This document shows positions 17,299-25,430 of a stretch of 56,220 bases of DNA, piece after piece. Made by a program: the position numbers and the translations under genes. How positions within the stretch are numbered: position 1 is the first letter of the stretch; each line of letters opens with the position of its first letter. The DNA comes from Kitasatospora sp. MAA4 (GTDB taxonomy: Bacteria; Actinomycetota; Actinomycetes; Streptomycetales; Streptomycetaceae): contig NZ_JARZAI010000043.1 of NCBI RefSeq assembly GCF_029893355.1, positions 1 to 56,220 on the forward strand, given 5' to 3'. Under the pieces are notes generated by a model that saw nothing but the letters and a program-made list of their open reading frames with translations, ran no database searches and had not been told where the DNA came from.

Positions 17299-19003
17299 CT
17301 TCCGCTGCCTCCTCGTCGTAACCGTTCTCCCGCAGCAACTCGACCGCGTCCTCGCGGGCGTGCGTGTCCGCCCAGCGACCCACCGTGGCGCGCAGCAGAA
17401 AGAGCCTCCTGCCGTCCGGCAGCGTGCTGTCAGGCTCGCGCAGCCGGGTGACGACGGCCGCCACGTCCTGGTGGCTGATCCGCTGCTCGTTCTCCAGGCA
17501 GCGCTCCAGCAGATCCCAGCCGTCGCGCGCCGCATCCCGGGCGTACAGGCGGACCGCGATCTCCGCGATGACCTGGGCCGACCCTTCGGGCCAGGTCAGC
17601 GGGTCGGAGGGGTCCGCCAGCTCCTTGAGGGAGAGGAAGACGGCGTCCGACCGCCCGTCGACGCGCAGCCTCGTGACGTAGTCGACGAACAGTCCGGGGT
17701 CGGCGCCGTCCCGCAGGACGTGCGCAGTGAGCTTCCGTGCGGTCGTCCGGGCCACCCGGTAGCGGTCGCTCGTGCGCTCGACCCTGCCGAGCAACTCGGC
17801 CAACTCGATCCCCGAGCGGCCGTCGACGTGCTCGGCCGCGACGATCCACAGCAGTCGCCGGCACTCCGCTTCGGCGTTGAAGTTCGCCAGAATCTTGTCC
17901 AGGTCGTCCACCTTCGATCGCGGTCGGGGCCCGGTCGCCCCGCCGGTCTCGATGGCGACGATGTCGGCGAGGAGGTCCTTGGTGGTCCTGGTGAGGGCCT
18001 GCGAGCGGTGCCAGGCGATGACGATCTCGGCCAGCTCGTCGTTGCTGCGCAGTGCCGCGGCGTGCCTGCGGATCTCGTCGCACTTCTCGGGCCGCGTCGT
18101 CGCCAACTGGCCGCAGATCTCGACGATGTCGTGCCGGGACAACCGGGCGCCGACGTGCTCGACCAGGGTGTCGGGACTGCCCGTCTCGCTGGCGATCAGC
18201 CGCGCGACGATGCGCCTCGTCGTGATCACCTGCTCCGGGTCACCCAGCTGCGCATCGACCCAGTTCTCCAGGATCTGCTCGGCGGGACTGAGCTGGTACA
18301 GCGCCCCGACCAGATCGTGGAACTCCGCCGGATCGGTGTCCGCCGCCTGCGTCGAACCGTGCCGGTCGATCGCGGACAGGGTCTGGAAGAGCAGCTTGGT
18401 GGCTTCCGCGTCGCAGCCCTGGTCACGCAGCAGGATGTAGAGCAGGACCTTGTCGAGATTGGTCCGTCCGGAGCTCGGCCGGGTGAAGACGCGCAGCGTC
18501 TTGTCCACCAGGCCCTCCGCCCGCCCGCACTCCCGGACGAAGACGGCGACATCCGGTGCGGTCCGCTGGCAGGCGACGTCGTGGACGATGCCGTCGGTCA
18601 GCGGCGTGCCCCGCCACGTCGCACCGCGGCCCTCGGCATCCCACTGTTTGCACGCCAGCTCCGCCGCGTGCTCGGCGCTCCGGCACAGGGCCGCAGTCGC
18701 CAGCATGTTGACGGAGTCCCAGTAGTTGAGGCGGTCCTTCGGTGGGGAGCCCGACCTGGACGCGGGCGTCGATGCCGACGCCGCCGTGAGCAGATCGTCG
18801 ATGGAGCGGCTGACGGCGAAGGCGTGCAGCAGACGGAGCGCTGTGGCCGGCTGCGCCCCGTCGTCGTTCGCGGTGCCCAACCGGATGGCCTGCATGCGCC
18901 GCACGAAGCTCTCGATCGAGCAGGTGGTCACCCACGCGTAGCCGGGGACCGAGGGGCGCTCATGGCCGTTCCCGGAGCCTTCGCTCGTCTGACCATCACT
19001 CAT
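17279..19003 (-). CDS. Helical protein of unknown function, third gene of the caspase operon
   Basis: This encodes a 574-residue soluble protein with no recognised motif. The start at ATG 19003 overlaps the caspase stop as ATGA. The N-terminal ~25 residues are polar and low complexity (MSDGQTSEGSGNGHE). The rest is almost wholly alpha-helical with regularly spaced Leu/Ala and charged residues, as in HEAT- or TPR-like solenoids. No transmembrane segment, P-loop or catalytic signature was seen. Tight coupling to a caspase-like protease makes it a likely substrate, scaffold or regulator of the protease (inference). The reading frame extends beyond 19003, but that part is a shadow of the caspase gene. 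It overlaps the permease gene by 20 bases tail to tail. Confidence 0.75.
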   Translation of the reverse strand: MSDGQTSEGSGNGHERPSVPGYAWVTTCSIESFVRRMQAIRLGTANDDGAQPATALRLLHAFAVSRSIDDLLTAASASTPASRSGSPPKDRLNYWDSVNMLATAALCRSAEHAAELACKQWDAEGRGATWRGTPLTDGIVHDVACQRTAPDVAVFVRECGRAEGLVDKTLRVFTRPSSGRTNLDKVLLYILLRDQGCDAEATKLLFQTLSAIDRHGSTQAADTDPAEFHDLVGALYQLSPAEQILENWVDAQLGDPEQVITTRRIVARLIASETGSPDTLVEHVGARLSRHDIVEICGQLATTRPEKCDEIRRHAAALRSNDELAEIVIAWHRSQALTRTTKDLLADIVAIETGGATGPRPRSKVDDLDKILANFNAEAECRRLLWIVAAEHVDGRSGIELAELLGRVERTSDRYRVARTTARKLTAHVLRDGADPGLFVDYVTRLRVDGRSDAVFLSLKELADPSDPLTWPEGSAQVIAEIAVRLYARDAARDGWDLLERCLENEQRISHQDVAAVVTRLREPDSTLPDGRRLFLLRATVGRWADTHAREDAVELLRENGYDEEAAEVIRSLR

Positions 19004-20025
19004 GTACGCAGCGCCCGCTCCACCCGGTTCCAGTAGCGGGCGAAGGTCTCGGCCTCCTGGAACCTCACGTTCGCCTTCTCGTCGAGGTAGTGCGCGAGAG
19101 ACCGACTGGCGTCGTCCGACCTCTTGTTCAGGGAGCCGACAATGTCTCCGAGCATCCGCTCGTCCCCGAGCAACTCGTCGAGGAGGTGGTCCTGGTCCAG
19201 CATCAGGTGCCTGATCCACTCCTCGGCGGTCGCCGGGATCTGGCTCTGGTCCCGCAGCCTGCGCTCCATCTGGTTGGTGAAGAGGGGGGTGCCGTCACGG
19301 GCGTCGTTCAGCAGCATGCCCGGCGCATGGTGCGCACAGCCCTCCATCTCCCGCTTCACAGCCTCGCGCAGCAGGCCGATGGTGAGCCTGTCCATGTGGT
19401 CCTTGGTGCCGCCCTCCAGGACGCGCAGCAGATGTCCGCTGAACGGCGTGCACCGGTCCAGCGGCGCGGGCAGGGTCGAGCAGCCCTCAGCGTCGGCGGC
19501 CCTGACGTTCCTGACGGCCGTGAAGACGCAACTGCCCTCGTCCCGCCTGCCCAGCACCCCGGGGAGGACCGTCGCGTCGTCCTCGCCGCTCAGGACCGGC
19601 AGCATGTTCGAGTAGCAGCAGTCGGCTATCAGGACTTTCAGTCGTGCCTCGGCCTTGCGCATAGCGCGGTACAGGTACCAGCTGGACAGCCAGGTCCATG
19701 GCTTGTCCTTGTACGAGGAACCCACCGAGAAGTGGACCTGCCCGCCTGGAACGTCGCTCCAGTACTGGCCGTGGCCGACGTAGACCACCAGCAGGATGTC
19801 CTCCGGCCCTGTCGCGTCCGCAGCCTCCTGCAGCGCCCGCATGACGCCGTCCGCGGTCCGCACCTCCTCACCGACCAGCACCCGGTAGCTCTCCGGGCCC
19901 CACATCGCATCGCCGGCCAGGGCCTCTCCGTACATCAGGGCGCTCGGGCGGATCGTGGGATGACCGGGAATGCCCGAGTCCTCGGCGTACTCACCTGGTC
20001 CGATCACCAATGCCCTGGACGCCAT
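19000..20025 (-). CDS. Caspase-fold (peptidase C14-like) protease
   Basis: This encodes a 341-residue caspase/metacaspase-like protein. The opening ALVIGPGEY is a typical first strand. The catalytic His85 lies in VVYVGHGQYW and the nucleophile Cys137 in VLIADCCYS, matching the H-G and D-C-C/x-S signatures of the family. A p10-like second half follows (FTAVRNVRAAD, TPFSGHLLRVLEGG). The last ~100 residues are helical and may bind the partner proteins. It starts one base after the stop of the small EACC1-like gene and overlaps the next gene by ATGA. Bacterial proteins of this kind are linked to programmed death or conflict systems; the cleaved target is unknown. No signal peptide is present, so it is cytoplasmic. 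Confidence 0.88.
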   Translation of the reverse strand: MASRALVIGPGEYAEDSGIPGHPTIRPSALMYGEALAGDAMWGPESYRVLVGEEVRTADGVMRALQEAADATGPEDILLVVYVGHGQYWSDVPGGQVHFSVGSSYKDKPWTWLSSWYLYRAMRKAEARLKVLIADCCYSNMLPVLSGEDDATVLPGVLGRRDEGSCVFTAVRNVRAADAEGCSTLPAPLDRCTPFSGHLLRVLEGGTKDHMDRLTIGLLREAVKREMEGCAHHAPGMLLNDARDGTPLFTNQMERRLRDQSQIPATAEEWIRHLMLDQDHLLDELLGDERMLGDIVGSLNKRSDDASRSLAHYLDEKANVRFQEAETFARYWNRVERALRT

Positions 20026-20026
20026 C

Positions 20027-20389
20027 TCAGCTGTCCAGCCCCTCCGCACCGGTCGCCTCGGAATCGGGTAGGGACTCCGCCCGGACCGATGCCTCCGGCT
20101 TGTCCAGCCGCTCCTCGCGCCAGCGCTCGACGACCTGCTTCGCACGCTCCATCGCTGCCTCGTAGGCCATCTCGGCCGTCTTGCTCGCCACTGCCACCAA
20201 CAGGATCTCGACGAGGCCACCGCTGAGGACTTTGCCCTCCTCGACCGGCTCCTCATGCCATCGCAGACCCGTCTCCGCAGCCAGCTCGTCAAGTAGCCGC
20301 GACGCATCGTCCAGCCCCAGCAGCCCCTTGAGCGACACCGAAATCCTGGTCCCCACGCCCGCCCCCAGCCAGATGACAGCCCGTTTCAC
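20027..20389 (-). CDS. Small EACC1-like accessory protein, first gene of the caspase operon
   Basis: This encodes a 120-residue protein starting at GTG 20389. It shows an N-terminal strand-rich part (about residues 1-45), a Gly-Gly turn and hydrophobic helix (GGLVEILLVAVASKTAEM, residues 57-74), an amphipathic basic helix (MERAKQVVERWREE) and an acidic tail. This layout resembles the effector-associated constant component 1 (EACC1) proteins described with actinobacterial caspase or trypsin effectors; the match is by eye and tentative. It is the first gene of the operon, one base from the caspase ATG, so it probably regulates or recruits the protease. No clear ribosome site was found. Confidence 0.65.
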   Translation of the reverse strand: MKRAVIWLGAGVGTRISVSLKGLLGLDDASRLLDELAAETGLRWHEEPVEEGKVLSGGLVEILLVAVASKTAEMAYEAAMERAKQVVERWREERLDKPEASVRAESLPDSEATGAEGLDS

Positions 20390-20398
20390 TCAGACTAC

Positions 20399-20463
20399 CC
20401 GCACCAACAAGCCTCCATCTACTGAACACTGATGAAAGGTCAGCTGCGGCTGAGTTGGTGCGG
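20399..20463. promoter_or_regulatory. Paired 10-bp inverted repeat flanking the caspase operon promoter
   Basis: CCGCACCAAC at 20399-20408 is exactly repeated in inverse orientation as GTTGGTGCGG at 20454-20463, with 45 bases between. It fills the short gap between the PAS-LuxR stop and the first gene of the caspase operon, so it brackets the operon promoter. It could be a pair of regulator sites or a large hairpin acting as the terminator of the upstream PAS-LuxR gene. Confidence 0.45.
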
Positions 20464-20484
20464 AAGCGGGCGCAGCGAGTGCCA

Positions 20485-21192
20485 TCATGTGGCCTTGACG
20501 TAGTCCTGGACGACCTTCGGCGGCCAGACGCCCACCTTGAGAACCCCCATGGAGTAGGCCCGGGAGACGAGCGCGGCACGGTTGGGGACCCGGAGCTTAC
20601 GCAAGAGACAGGTCACGTGGTACTCGACGCCCTGGCGGCTCAGGTACAGCCTCGTGGCCAGCGGAACGGTGGAGACACCGGCCGCTATGCCTTCGAGGAT
20701 GCGCGCGTCGATCTCGCTGAGGATCTTCTTGCCGCTGGTGGCGACCCCCGCGTCCGCCGAGCCGTATCCGGTGGGCATCATCACCAGGATCGAGGAGATG
20801 TCGGGTGTCCCGCCGCGTACCGCAACAGCGGTGAGCGGGACGGTGAACGCCGGGCCCTCGGCCCCCATGGCGATGACCTCGGTGGCGAACCGGTCGCGCC
20901 GCCCCTCGATGAGGCCGGAGAACTGACGCAGCAGCGGCTGCTGCACGCTGGGGTGCACGAGATCGCAGAAAGTGCGGCCCCAGAGACCCCCGAAGGAGTC
21001 CCCGAACTGCCGGAAGAACTCCTGGTTCGCCTCCTGGATGGTAAGCGTCCGGTCGAGGCAGGCCATGTTCAGACCCGGCTGATCGGGCAGTGGACAGGCC
21101 TCTGCCGACCCGGCACGGTCGGGCTCGGCATCGTGCGCCACGGTCTGTACTAACTCGACCGGAACGGGAGCGGAAATCGCCAAGGAACTCAT
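20485..21192 (-). CDS. PAS-LuxR family transcriptional regulator
   Basis: This encodes a 235-residue regulator with an N-terminal PAS domain (about residues 40-150) and a C-terminal LuxR helix-turn-helix (about 165-225). The PAS segment has the signature LTIQEANQEFFRQFG and FCDLVHPSVQQPLL, closely resembling regulators such as PimM and AmphRIV that activate polyene macrolide clusters. The DNA-binding part reads LSRQGVEYHVTCLLRKL. AAGGGG lies just upstream of ATG 21192. Leu14 is encoded by TTA (21151-21153), so translation may depend on bldA. No antibiotic biosynthesis genes lie in this window, so it is an orphan here. The family call is strong; its targets are unknown. Confidence 0.88.
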   Translation of the reverse strand: MSSLAISAPVPVELVQTVAHDAEPDRAGSAEACPLPDQPGLNMACLDRTLTIQEANQEFFRQFGDSFGGLWGRTFCDLVHPSVQQPLLRQFSGLIEGRRDRFATEVIAMGAEGPAFTVPLTAVAVRGGTPDISSILVMMPTGYGSADAGVATSGKKILSEIDARILEGIAAGVSTVPLATRLYLSRQGVEYHVTCLLRKLRVPNRAALVSRAYSMGVLKVGVWPPKVVQDYVKAT

Positions 21193-21434
21193 TCCCCTTC
21201 AGATCTGTCGACGGCAGTCCCGTCGTTTGTGGCGAGCGGGGACACGGTGATCCCCAGGGTGGCGCGGCAGGCCGCCGGGAAGCACGGATACCGGCCCGGC
21301 CGCCTGATCTGCGTCCGATTGAGTGCGGGATCAGCATCCGCCCGAGTCACGGCGGTGCACCGGCGTACAACCACCCGCGCCAGTACCTGTATCCGGACAT
21401 CTGCCGGTGGCAGTAGGCCTCCGGCTGAGAAGCG
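21193..21434. other. Intergenic region without a recognised gene
   Basis: This 242-base stretch is the promoter side of the PAS-LuxR gene and the 3' side of the exonuclease gene. No gene, strong hairpin or tRNA is visible. A weak 5-bp inverted repeat (GGGGA at 21238 and TCCCC at 21251) is the only notable element. Confidence 0.3.
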
Positions 21435-22238
21435 TCAGATGTCGTATGCCACGGTCACCGGCGCGTGGTCGGACCAGCGCTCCGGGTGGGTGGCTGCCCT
21501 TTCCACCTTGGCCCACTGGGCCTTCTCGGCGAGTCCAGCGGTTGTGCAATGTAGGTCGATGCGCCAGCCGGCGTCGTTGTCGAAGGCGCGGCCGCGGTAG
21601 GACCACCAGGAGTAGGGGCCCTCCTGGTCGGGGTGGAGGCGGCGGACGGTGTCGACGTAGCCGGCGCCGGCGGGGTCGAGGACCTGGGTGAGCCAGGCGC
21701 GTTCCTCGGGGAGGAAGCCGGCGGACTTCTGGTTGGACTTCCAGTTCTTGAGGTCGGCCTGCTGGTGGGCGATGTTCCAGTCGCCGCAGACCAGGACCTC
21801 GCGGCCGTCGGCGGCGGCGCGGGTGCGCAGGGCGGTGAGGTGGAGGAGGAATTCCGCCATGAAGCGCTCCTTCTCCTCCTGGCGTTCGGTGCCGACTTCG
21901 CCGGAGGGGAGATAGAGGCTGGCGACGGTGAGGCCAGGGAGGTCGATTTCGACGTACCTGCCCGAATTGTCGAATTCCTCCGAGCCGAATCCGATCTGCG
22001 TGCGGGCGGGTTCGGCGCGCGAGAGGATCGCGACCCCGGCGCGGCCCTTGGCGGCGGCCGGCGCCCAGATCGCGTGCCAGCCCGGCAGGTGGCTCAACTC
22101 GGGTGGGAGCTGGTCGGCTTCTGCTCGGACCTCCTGCAGGCAGAGCACGTCGGCCTTGGTGGTGGACAGCCACTGGGCGAAGCCCTTCTTGGCGGCTGCC
22201 CGAATCCCGTTGACGTTCACAGTGGTTACGACGATCAC
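21435..22238 (-). CDS. xthA: Exodeoxyribonuclease III
   Basis: This encodes a 267-residue member of the exonuclease/endonuclease/phosphatase family. It begins at GTG 22238. AP-endonuclease motifs are present: VNVNGIRAA (Asn10), LQEVR with the metal-binding Glu36, GDWNIAH in the middle and SDHAPV near the C-terminus. It removes abasic sites and 3'-blocking groups during base excision repair in the cytoplasm. Length matches bacterial ExoIII. It stands alone and divergent from the GntR gene. Some streptomycetes have several paralogues, so the exact physiological role could differ. Confidence 0.93.
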   Translation of the reverse strand: MIVVTTVNVNGIRAAAKKGFAQWLSTTKADVLCLQEVRAEADQLPPELSHLPGWHAIWAPAAAKGRAGVAILSRAEPARTQIGFGSEEFDNSGRYVEIDLPGLTVASLYLPSGEVGTERQEEKERFMAEFLLHLTALRTRAAADGREVLVCGDWNIAHQQADLKNWKSNQKSAGFLPEERAWLTQVLDPAGAGYVDTVRRLHPDQEGPYSWWSYRGRAFDNDAGWRIDLHCTTAGLAEKAQWAKVERAATHPERWSDHAPVTVAYDI

Positions 22239-22297
22239 CGGGGCAGCGTACCGGGGTCGCGGGGGAGCGCGGGAGTGCCGCGCTGGCGTCATTGGTC

Positions 22298-22327
22298 TTG
22301 ACCATCTCCTCGGGAACCCCCTAGGGT
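22298..22327 (+). promoter_or_regulatory. Sigma-70-type promoter of the GntR gene
   Basis: TTGACC at 22298-22303 and TAGGGT at 22322-22327 are separated by 18 bases. Transcription would start about 140 bases before the GTG start of the GntR gene. Confidence 0.6.
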
Positions 22328-22343
22328 CACTTACTGCAAGGAC

Positions 22344-22354
22344 CTTTAATAAAG
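22344..22354. promoter_or_regulatory. CTTTA-A-TAAAG palindrome, candidate operator
   Basis: A perfect palindrome of CTTTA and TAAAG with one central base lies just downstream of the expected transcription start of the GntR gene. The AT-rich element stands out in GC-rich sequence and is well placed for repression by the adjacent GntR or ROK protein. Confidence 0.45.
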
Positions 22355-22476
22355 AAGGACGGATAAAGCCCGAGCTCCCACCTGGCAGGACCCGCGGGTG
22401 GGACGGGGACACGGTCCTTCGGCGATGCCGGCGGCCCGCCCCAGGCGGTCGAGGCCCGGCGAGGGTGGAGGACAGG

Positions 22477-23292
22477 GTGGCGACAGCACAGCTCGCGGCG
22501 GTTCCGGAGCCGAAGTACTGGCACCTGCGCACGGTCCTGCTGCGCGCCATCGACAACGAGTTCTCCACCGGCCAGGTGCTGCCCAACGAGCGTGACCTCT
22601 CCGCCCGTTTCGGGGTGGCCCGGGCCACCCTGCGCCAGGCGCTGGACCAGCTGGAGCTGGAGGGCCGCCTGGTCCGCCGTCGCGGTATCGGCACGCTGGT
22701 GGCCGCGCCGCGGGTCGGCGTCCCGGTCAGCCGCCGCGAGGAGGGCTGGCCCGGCAGCAGTGGCCGCGACCAGGCCTGGCGTGCCGTGGACTGCACCAGC
22801 GCAGGTGCCTCCGAGCAGCTGGCTCGAGCGCTCGGTATCCCGGCGGGCGAGATCGTGCACACCGTGCGGCGGGTCCGCGTGGTGCAGGGGCAGATCGTGG
22901 CCACCGAGTCGCTGCACGTGCCGGAGTCGACGCTGAAGCTGCTGCCCGCGATCCGCCTGTCCGCCGGTGCGGCGCAGGCCGGCGCGGCACAGGGCGAGGG
23001 CGGCGACGACCAGGCCCGGTCGGTGCTGCGCCGCCTGGAGCGCCTGGGCGTGGACGGCGAGTCCCGCTCGGTGGAGCTCGGCGTCGCCGAGGCCGAGGAG
23101 GCCGCGCTGCTGGAGCGTCCGCCGGGCACCCCGGTGCTGGTCGTGACGACGCAGTACGCGGCCGGCGGCCGGCTGGCGGCGCTGGGGACGTCGACCTACC
23201 GCGCCGACACCTGCAAGCTGACCTTCGGCGAGACCGGCCTGGTGGAGGTCACCCCGGTGCCCGCCGTCCCCGCCGCCCGTACGGCTTCCTGA
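22477..23292 (+). CDS. GntR-family transcriptional regulator
   Basis: This encodes a 271-residue regulator. The N-terminal winged helix reads LPNERDLSARFGVARATLRQALD (quoted in parts: LPNERDLSARFG and ATLRQALDQLELEG), typical of the HutC/GntR class. The C-terminal half is a UTRA-like effector domain. GGAGG at 22467-22471 precedes the GTG start. It faces the ROK gene tail to tail with 11 bases between. A sugar or sugar-phosphate ligand is plausible given the ROK neighbour, but this is inference. A palindrome at 22344-22354 may be its own operator. Confidence 0.88.
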   Translation: MATAQLAAVPEPKYWHLRTVLLRAIDNEFSTGQVLPNERDLSARFGVARATLRQALDQLELEGRLVRRRGIGTLVAAPRVGVPVSRREEGWPGSSGRDQAWRAVDCTSAGASEQLARALGIPAGEIVHTVRRVRVVQGQIVATESLHVPESTLKLLPAIRLSAGAAQAGAAQGEGGDDQARSVLRRLERLGVDGESRSVELGVAEAEEAALLERPPGTPVLVVTTQYAAGGRLAALGTSTYRADTCKLTFGETGLVEVTPVPAVPAARTAS

Positions 23293-23303
23293 CCCCGGCA
23301 GGC

Positions 23304-24461
23304 TCAGGCGCGCGAGGCCGGCTGGTCGACGGCGAAGAGCTGCTCCTCCACCTGGTCGAGCGCCAGCCGCAGGGCGCCGAGCGCGACCACGTCCTCGCCC
23401 AGCGCGGAGAGGGTGACCTCCGGAGCCCGCAGGCAGTACAGCGCCAGCTGCTCGCGCAGCGGGTCCAGCACGCCGTCCAGCCCGGCGGCCCAGCCGCCGA
23501 TCACCACCAACTGCGGGTCGATGGCCACCACCAGGGCCGCCACGTCGTGCACCAGCCGGCCGAGGAAGCGGTCCATCGCGACCCGGGCCACCTGGTCGCC
23601 CTCGCGGGCCAGCCGCAGGACGCGCGCCACGGCGGCCTCGTCCAGCGGGTCGAGCGGCTTGCCGGTGGTGGAGAGCAGGCGCTCGGGGGTGGCCTCCTGA
23701 CCGAGCAGGTGCAGGGCGCCGATCTCGCCCGCGGCGCCGCCGAAGCCGCGGTGCAGCCGTCCGTTGATCAGCGAGCCGGCCCCGGGGCTGAGCCCGGCCA
23801 GCACGAAGACCACGTCGCCCATGCCGACCGCGGCGCCCTGCCAGTGTTCGGCGATGGCGGCCAGGTTGGCGTCGTTCTCGATCAGCACCGGGCAGCGGAA
23901 CGAGCGCCGCAGCCGGGCGCCGAGGTCCAGGCCGGTCCACCCGGGCATCGCGGTGCCGAGCCGGACGGCGCCGTCCTTGTCCACGATCCCGGGGCTGCCG
24001 ACGCCGACCGCCCACAGGTTGTCGCGCGAGATGCCGGCCTTGCGCAGCAGCTCCGCGACGGCGGCGCGGACCGCGCCGACCCGCTCCTCGGCGTCCAGGC
24101 CCTCGTCGACCGGACGGGAGTGACTGCCGATCAGCTGCCCGGCCAGATCGGCCAGGACGACCCGGACGGTGTGCACCCCGATCTCGATGCCCAGCGTGTG
24201 GCCGGCCTCCGCGCGGAACCGGAACCACCGTGCGGGACGGCCGCGTTGGCGGCTGCTGTCCTGGGTCTGCTCGACCTCGGCGACCAGTCCGGACTCGACC
24301 AGGTTCTCGATCACGCCTTCCACGGTCGGCCGGGAGAGGCCGGTGTCGCCGACCAGTTGGGTCAGCGTGACGGACTGCCCGTCGCGCAGCGCGCGCAGGG
24401 TGACCGCGGCGTTGATGCGACGCAGCAGCGAGGAGTCTCCTCCGGTGAGCCGATCCGCCAA
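23304..24461 (-). CDS. ROK-family transcriptional regulator or sugar kinase
   Basis: This encodes a 385-residue protein with an N-terminal winged helix (LTQLVGDTGLSRPTVEGVIE) and a C-terminal ROK domain. ROK elements include GIEIGVHTVRVVLADL, a GVGSPGIVD phosphate loop region, ENDANLAA and a GEIGALHLL segment; the Cys-rich zinc motif usual in ROK kinases is missing, which favours a regulator without kinase activity. TTG 24461 is used, with AAAGG 7 bases upstream and the family-typical MADRLTGGDSSLLRRI start; GTG 24560 is the alternative. It probably controls carbohydrate genes, ligand unknown. It is divergent from the methyltransferase gene. Confidence 0.85.
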   Translation of the reverse strand: MADRLTGGDSSLLRRINAAVTLRALRDGQSVTLTQLVGDTGLSRPTVEGVIENLVESGLVAEVEQTQDSSRQRGRPARWFRFRAEAGHTLGIEIGVHTVRVVLADLAGQLIGSHSRPVDEGLDAEERVGAVRAAVAELLRKAGISRDNLWAVGVGSPGIVDKDGAVRLGTAMPGWTGLDLGARLRRSFRCPVLIENDANLAAIAEHWQGAAVGMGDVVFVLAGLSPGAGSLINGRLHRGFGGAAGEIGALHLLGQEATPERLLSTTGKPLDPLDEAAVARVLRLAREGDQVARVAMDRFLGRLVHDVAALVVAIDPQLVVIGGWAAGLDGVLDPLREQLALYCLRAPEVTLSALGEDVVALGALRLALDQVEEQLFAVDQPASRA

Positions 24462-24726
24462 GACGCTGCCTTTCCGCGTTCGCGCGACAGCACTGGCGCG
24501 CGGTGACGAGTGCGCGGTGACGTCCGGTGCCCCGCGAGGACCGGCCGCCGGTGCCGTCACGCGGGCGCGCCGTGCCGGAGGCCGTCAGCCGGATGGTACT
24601 CGTGACGACCTCCGGCCGCGAGCGTTTGCGCAGCTCATGACCGGTTCGGTATCGAAAGGTGAGGCAACTGCGATCACCTGGCGCGGGTTGTCCGGCGGCC
24701 TGCGGGCAGGGCTCTATGCTGCGGGA

Positions 24727-25425
24727 ATGCCGAACCAGACGCGCACGCTCCTGCCGGGCACGACCGCGATGTCCGATGCGGCCTTCGTCCGGGAGAGTAC
24801 CCGGCCGACTCCCGTTCCCTTCGTGCCCGAGGTCTGCCTGTCGATGGCCGACGACGCCATCGCGCTCTGGGAGACCACCGAGGAGGCGCGCGGCGAGATC
24901 GGCCTGCCGCCGCCGTTCTGGGCCTTCGCGTGGGCCGGTGGAGTGGCGGTCGCGCGCTACGTGCTGGACCACCCCGAACTGGTCGAGGGGCGCACGGTGC
25001 TCGACGTGGCGGCGGGGTCGGGGCTGGTCGGTATCGCCGCCGCCCTGCGCGGCGCGAAGTCGGTGCGGGCCGCCGAGATCGACGCCTACGCCGTCGCGGC
25101 CATCGGGATCAACGCCCAGGCGAACGGCGTCCGCGTCGACGCGGCGGTCGAGGACCTGCTCGACGGCGACGGCGGCCCTGCCGAGGTGGTGCTCGCCGGG
25201 GACGTGTTCTACGAACGGGCCATGGCCGGACGGTTCCTGCCGTTCCTGGAGCGGGCGCAGGCCCGGGGAGCGCTGGTCGTCGTCGGCGACCCGGGACGGG
25301 CGTACCTGCCGCGCGAGCGGTTCACCGCCCTGGCCGCGTACGAGGTTCCGGTGGTGGCCGATCTGGAGGACACCGCTCTGAAGGCCACCACCGTCTGGCA
25401 GTTGACGGCCGCCGTTCGCGGGTAG
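24727..25425 (+). CDS. Class I SAM-dependent methyltransferase (PrmA/NNMT-like)
   Basis: This encodes a 232-residue methyltransferase. SAM motif I is TVLDVAAGSGLVGIAAA, followed by AAEIDAYA as the acidic post-I residue region and VVLAGDVFYE as motif II. The PPPFWAFAWAGG block before motif I is typical of the nicotinamide/protein lysine methyltransferase-like group. The start at ATG 24727 was chosen over ATG 24769; both are in frame. The substrate could be a protein or a small molecule. The stop is only 5 bases from the convergent bioD stop. Confidence 0.8.
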   Translation: MPNQTRTLLPGTTAMSDAAFVRESTRPTPVPFVPEVCLSMADDAIALWETTEEARGEIGLPPPFWAFAWAGGVAVARYVLDHPELVEGRTVLDVAAGSGLVGIAAALRGAKSVRAAEIDAYAVAAIGINAQANGVRVDAAVEDLLDGDGGPAEVVLAGDVFYERAMAGRFLPFLERAQARGALVVVGDPGRAYLPRERFTALAAYEVPVVADLEDTALKATTVWQLTAAVRG

Positions 25426-25430
25426 CTGCG

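Noticed and set aside
17279..19219. A longer 646-residue version of the helical protein
   Set aside because: The extra N-terminal part is read through the caspase gene in another frame; the ATGA overlap at 19003 gives a better start.
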